From Neochlamydia sp. S13 (GTDB taxonomy: Bacteria; Chlamydiota; Chlamydiia; Chlamydiales; Parachlamydiaceae): 64,000 bases of DNA. This document shows positions 62,176 through 64,000 of this stretch, piece by piece. The notes beneath the pieces were generated by a model. That model saw only the letters and a program-made list of their open reading frames with translations. It ran no database searches and was not told where the DNA came from. A program made the translations under genes and the position numbers. The DNA is taken from the NCBI RefSeq assembly GCF_000648235.2, contig NZ_AP017977.1:1860001-1924000 (forward strand), written 5' to 3'. Numbering within the stretch: the stretch's first letter is position 1; each line of letters starts with the position of its first letter.

Positions 62176-64000
62176 CAATGCTTACTCAAGAAATTCGTCG
62201 CCAATTTCTCCATTATTTTAAAAATAAGCAGCACTCTATAATTACCTCCTCCCCTGTAGTGCCTCACGATGATCCTACTCTTCTTTTTACCAATGCAGGC
62301 ATGAACCAATTTAAAGACGTGTTTTTAGGCGATACTATACGAGATTATAATCGAGCGACTACAGCCCAGAAATGCATCCGGGTGGGAGGAAAACACAACG
62401 ATCTTGAAAATGTGGGGCATACCGCACGGCATTTAACATTCTTTGAGATGCTCGGCAATTTTTCCTTTGGCGACTATTTTAAAGCAGAAGCTATTCAATT
62501 TGCCTGGGAAGTTTCTACCCAAGTTTTTGGATTTGAAGCAGAACGTATCTGGCCTAGTGTTTTCCGAGAAGATGAGGAAGCTTTCGAGCTTTGGACCCAG
62601 TATGTTCCTACCCATAAAATTACTCGTCTAGATGAAAAGGACAACTTTTGGGCGATGGGAGAGGTAGGGCCTTGTGGGCCATGTTCTGAGCTATACTATG
62701 ATCGAGGACCTAAATATGGCAAAGCCTCTAAGCTTAGTGAAGATAGCGAAGGAAGTCGCTTTCTCGAATTTTGGAATTTAGTCTTTATGCAATATAATCG
62801 CTCATCGCCTACGCAGCTTACTCCTCTACCTAAGCCATCGATAGACACGGGAGCAGGCTTGGAACGCGTAATTAGCCTAAAGATGGATATAGATTCTGTC
62901 TTTGAAACAGATGTGTTACGTAGCTTAATCGCTCAGGTTGAGCAGGTTTCAGGCATTCCTTATGACCCTGCTAATCCTCATCTAGCCCCTGCTTTTCGTG
63001 TGATTGTCGACCATTTGCGCTGCTTAGCTTTTGCTATAGCCGATGGAGTCCAACCCAGTAATATCGACCGAGGATATGTTTTAAGGAAAGTTTTAAGACG
63101 TGCTGTACGCTATGGCCGCATGTTAGGAATAGAAGATCCTTTCCTAGCTAAAGTACTTCCTCGGTTAGTTGAAACGATGGGCAGCGACTATAAAGAATTG
63201 CAAAGAGGGCAAAGTCTTATTGCGGAAATTTTAACGATAGAAGAAGAAGCTTTTTTCCGTACTTTACGCCGAGGTGGCAATATTCTTAATCAAATCATTG
63301 ATAAGGCTCAAGCCAGCAGCAAACAAATTACAGGTGATGAAGCTTTTAAACTTAAAGATACTTATGGCCTGCCTATAGAAGAAATCCTATTGATTGCTAA
63401 AGATTCAGCTCTTACTGTTGATGTAGAACGCTATCAAATTTTAGAACAAGAGGCTAAAGAACGCTCCCGTAGCTCACAAAAAACTATCCAACAAGTAGCT
63501 TCAGAAAATCTATACGCAAGTTTTACTGAAAAGCATGGACCTACAAAATTTGTAGGCTATCAGCAGCAACAGGCAGTGAGTAAAATTCAAGGTATTCTCT
63601 ATAACGGGCAATTTGTCACCTCCTTAGAGGAAGGCCAGGAAGGCATTATTCTTCTTGACCAAACACCCTTTTACGCAGAAATGGGTGGACAAATAGGAGA
63701 TTTAGGAGTTATTAAAGGAGATCACAAGCTCTTTCAAGTGACTGATTGCAAATCCCCCTATAAAGGTATTATCGCCCACATAGGCAGAGTAGAAAAAGGT
63801 TGCTTGACCACAGCGGATACCTTGACAGCTATGATCGACTTAAGACGGCGTCAAAAGATTGCTAACAACCACACAGCTACCCATCTTCTGCATTGGGCTC
63901 TTTCCCAAGTATTAGGAGAGCACATCAAGCAGGCTGGCTCAGTAGTAGATGCTGAACGCCTCCGCTTTGACTTCAATCATCATAAAGCCTTGACCTACGA
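62176..64000 (+). CDS. alaS: Alanyl-tRNA synthetase, 5' part (runs off the window)
   Basis: Charges tRNA-Ala. 608 codons are visible and the frame is open at the edge. The catalytic core has [39 protein letters not shown] and [21 protein letters not shown] (residues about 27-100), and [17 protein letters not shown] near 160. The editing domain begins in the last third, with [13 protein letters not shown] providing the HxxxH zinc and deacylation motif. The start ATG follows ATCAGGAAT. Confidence 0.97.

Noticed and set aside
62433-62631. Short frames on both strands within the start of alaS
   Set aside because: They are shadows of the alaS frame, which is strongly supported by motifs.

Overview
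The window is AT-rich chromosome from a member of the Chlamydiae, most likely a Parachlamydiaceae amoeba symbiont (Neochlamydia or Protochlamydia-like). Several gene runs match chlamydial gene order as I remember it: nqrBCDE followed by gcsH; a CT296-like protein, rnc, radA and hemC; sodA-accD-dut-ptsN-ptsN2; clpC; and hemG/hemE/tkt/alaS. There are also two tandem homologues of the chlamydial protease CPAF and several very similar leucine-rich-repeat (LRR) proteins with F-box or U-box N-termini, a gene class known to be expanded in this family. I see no tRNA, rRNA or CRISPR array.

Layout. 1-8 kb is an accessory block: an IS1634-type element inserted in another IS1634-type transposase, an intact F-box/LRR gene, a second F-box/LRR copy broken by an amber codon, and transposase debris. 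8-9.7 kb holds a comF-like gene coupled to a kinase-like membrane protein. 10.4-14.5 kb is the nqrBCDE cluster of the sodium-pumping NADH dehydrogenase. 15.4-17.4 kb holds a probable secreted kinase of the PI3/PI4-kinase-like fold and a small unknown gene. 17.5-26.7 kb is backbone: gcsH, a CBM9-like protein, a PpiD/SurA-like chaperone, a lipoate ligase, a CT296-like protein, rnc, radA and a hemC-hemD fusion.

26.7-38 kb is a second accessory island: three U-box/LRR paralogues with duplicated leaders, a DUF1670-type gene pair, an IS5 remnant, a 177-bp MITE-like insertion, an intact IS66 element and an intact IS4-like element. 38-48 kb returns to backbone: sodA, accD, dut, two ptsN-type genes, two CPAF-like proteases and clpC. 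48.7-51.3 kb has an IS5 element that needs a -1 frameshift and an AbiE-like antitoxin/nucleotidyltransferase pair with a palindrome in its promoter. 52-57.6 kb is the tkt-hemE-hemG operon and an unknown chlamydial-type protein. 57.7-59.1 kb is an ISL3 element. 59.3-61.4 kb is a three-gene coiled-coil/membrane cluster ending in a terminator. alaS starts at 62176 and runs off the window.

How it fits together. The backbone supplies respiration (Nqr), haem synthesis (HemC-HemD, HemE, HemG), protein lipoylation (LplA acting on GcsH), fatty acid synthesis (AccD), nucleotide hygiene (Dut) and proteostasis (ClpC, PpiD-like). The accessory genes look aimed at the eukaryotic host: F-box and U-box proteins to redirect ubiquitin, a lipid-kinase-like protein, and CPAF-like proteases. 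The transposable elements supply the rearrangement that these families show at DNA level.
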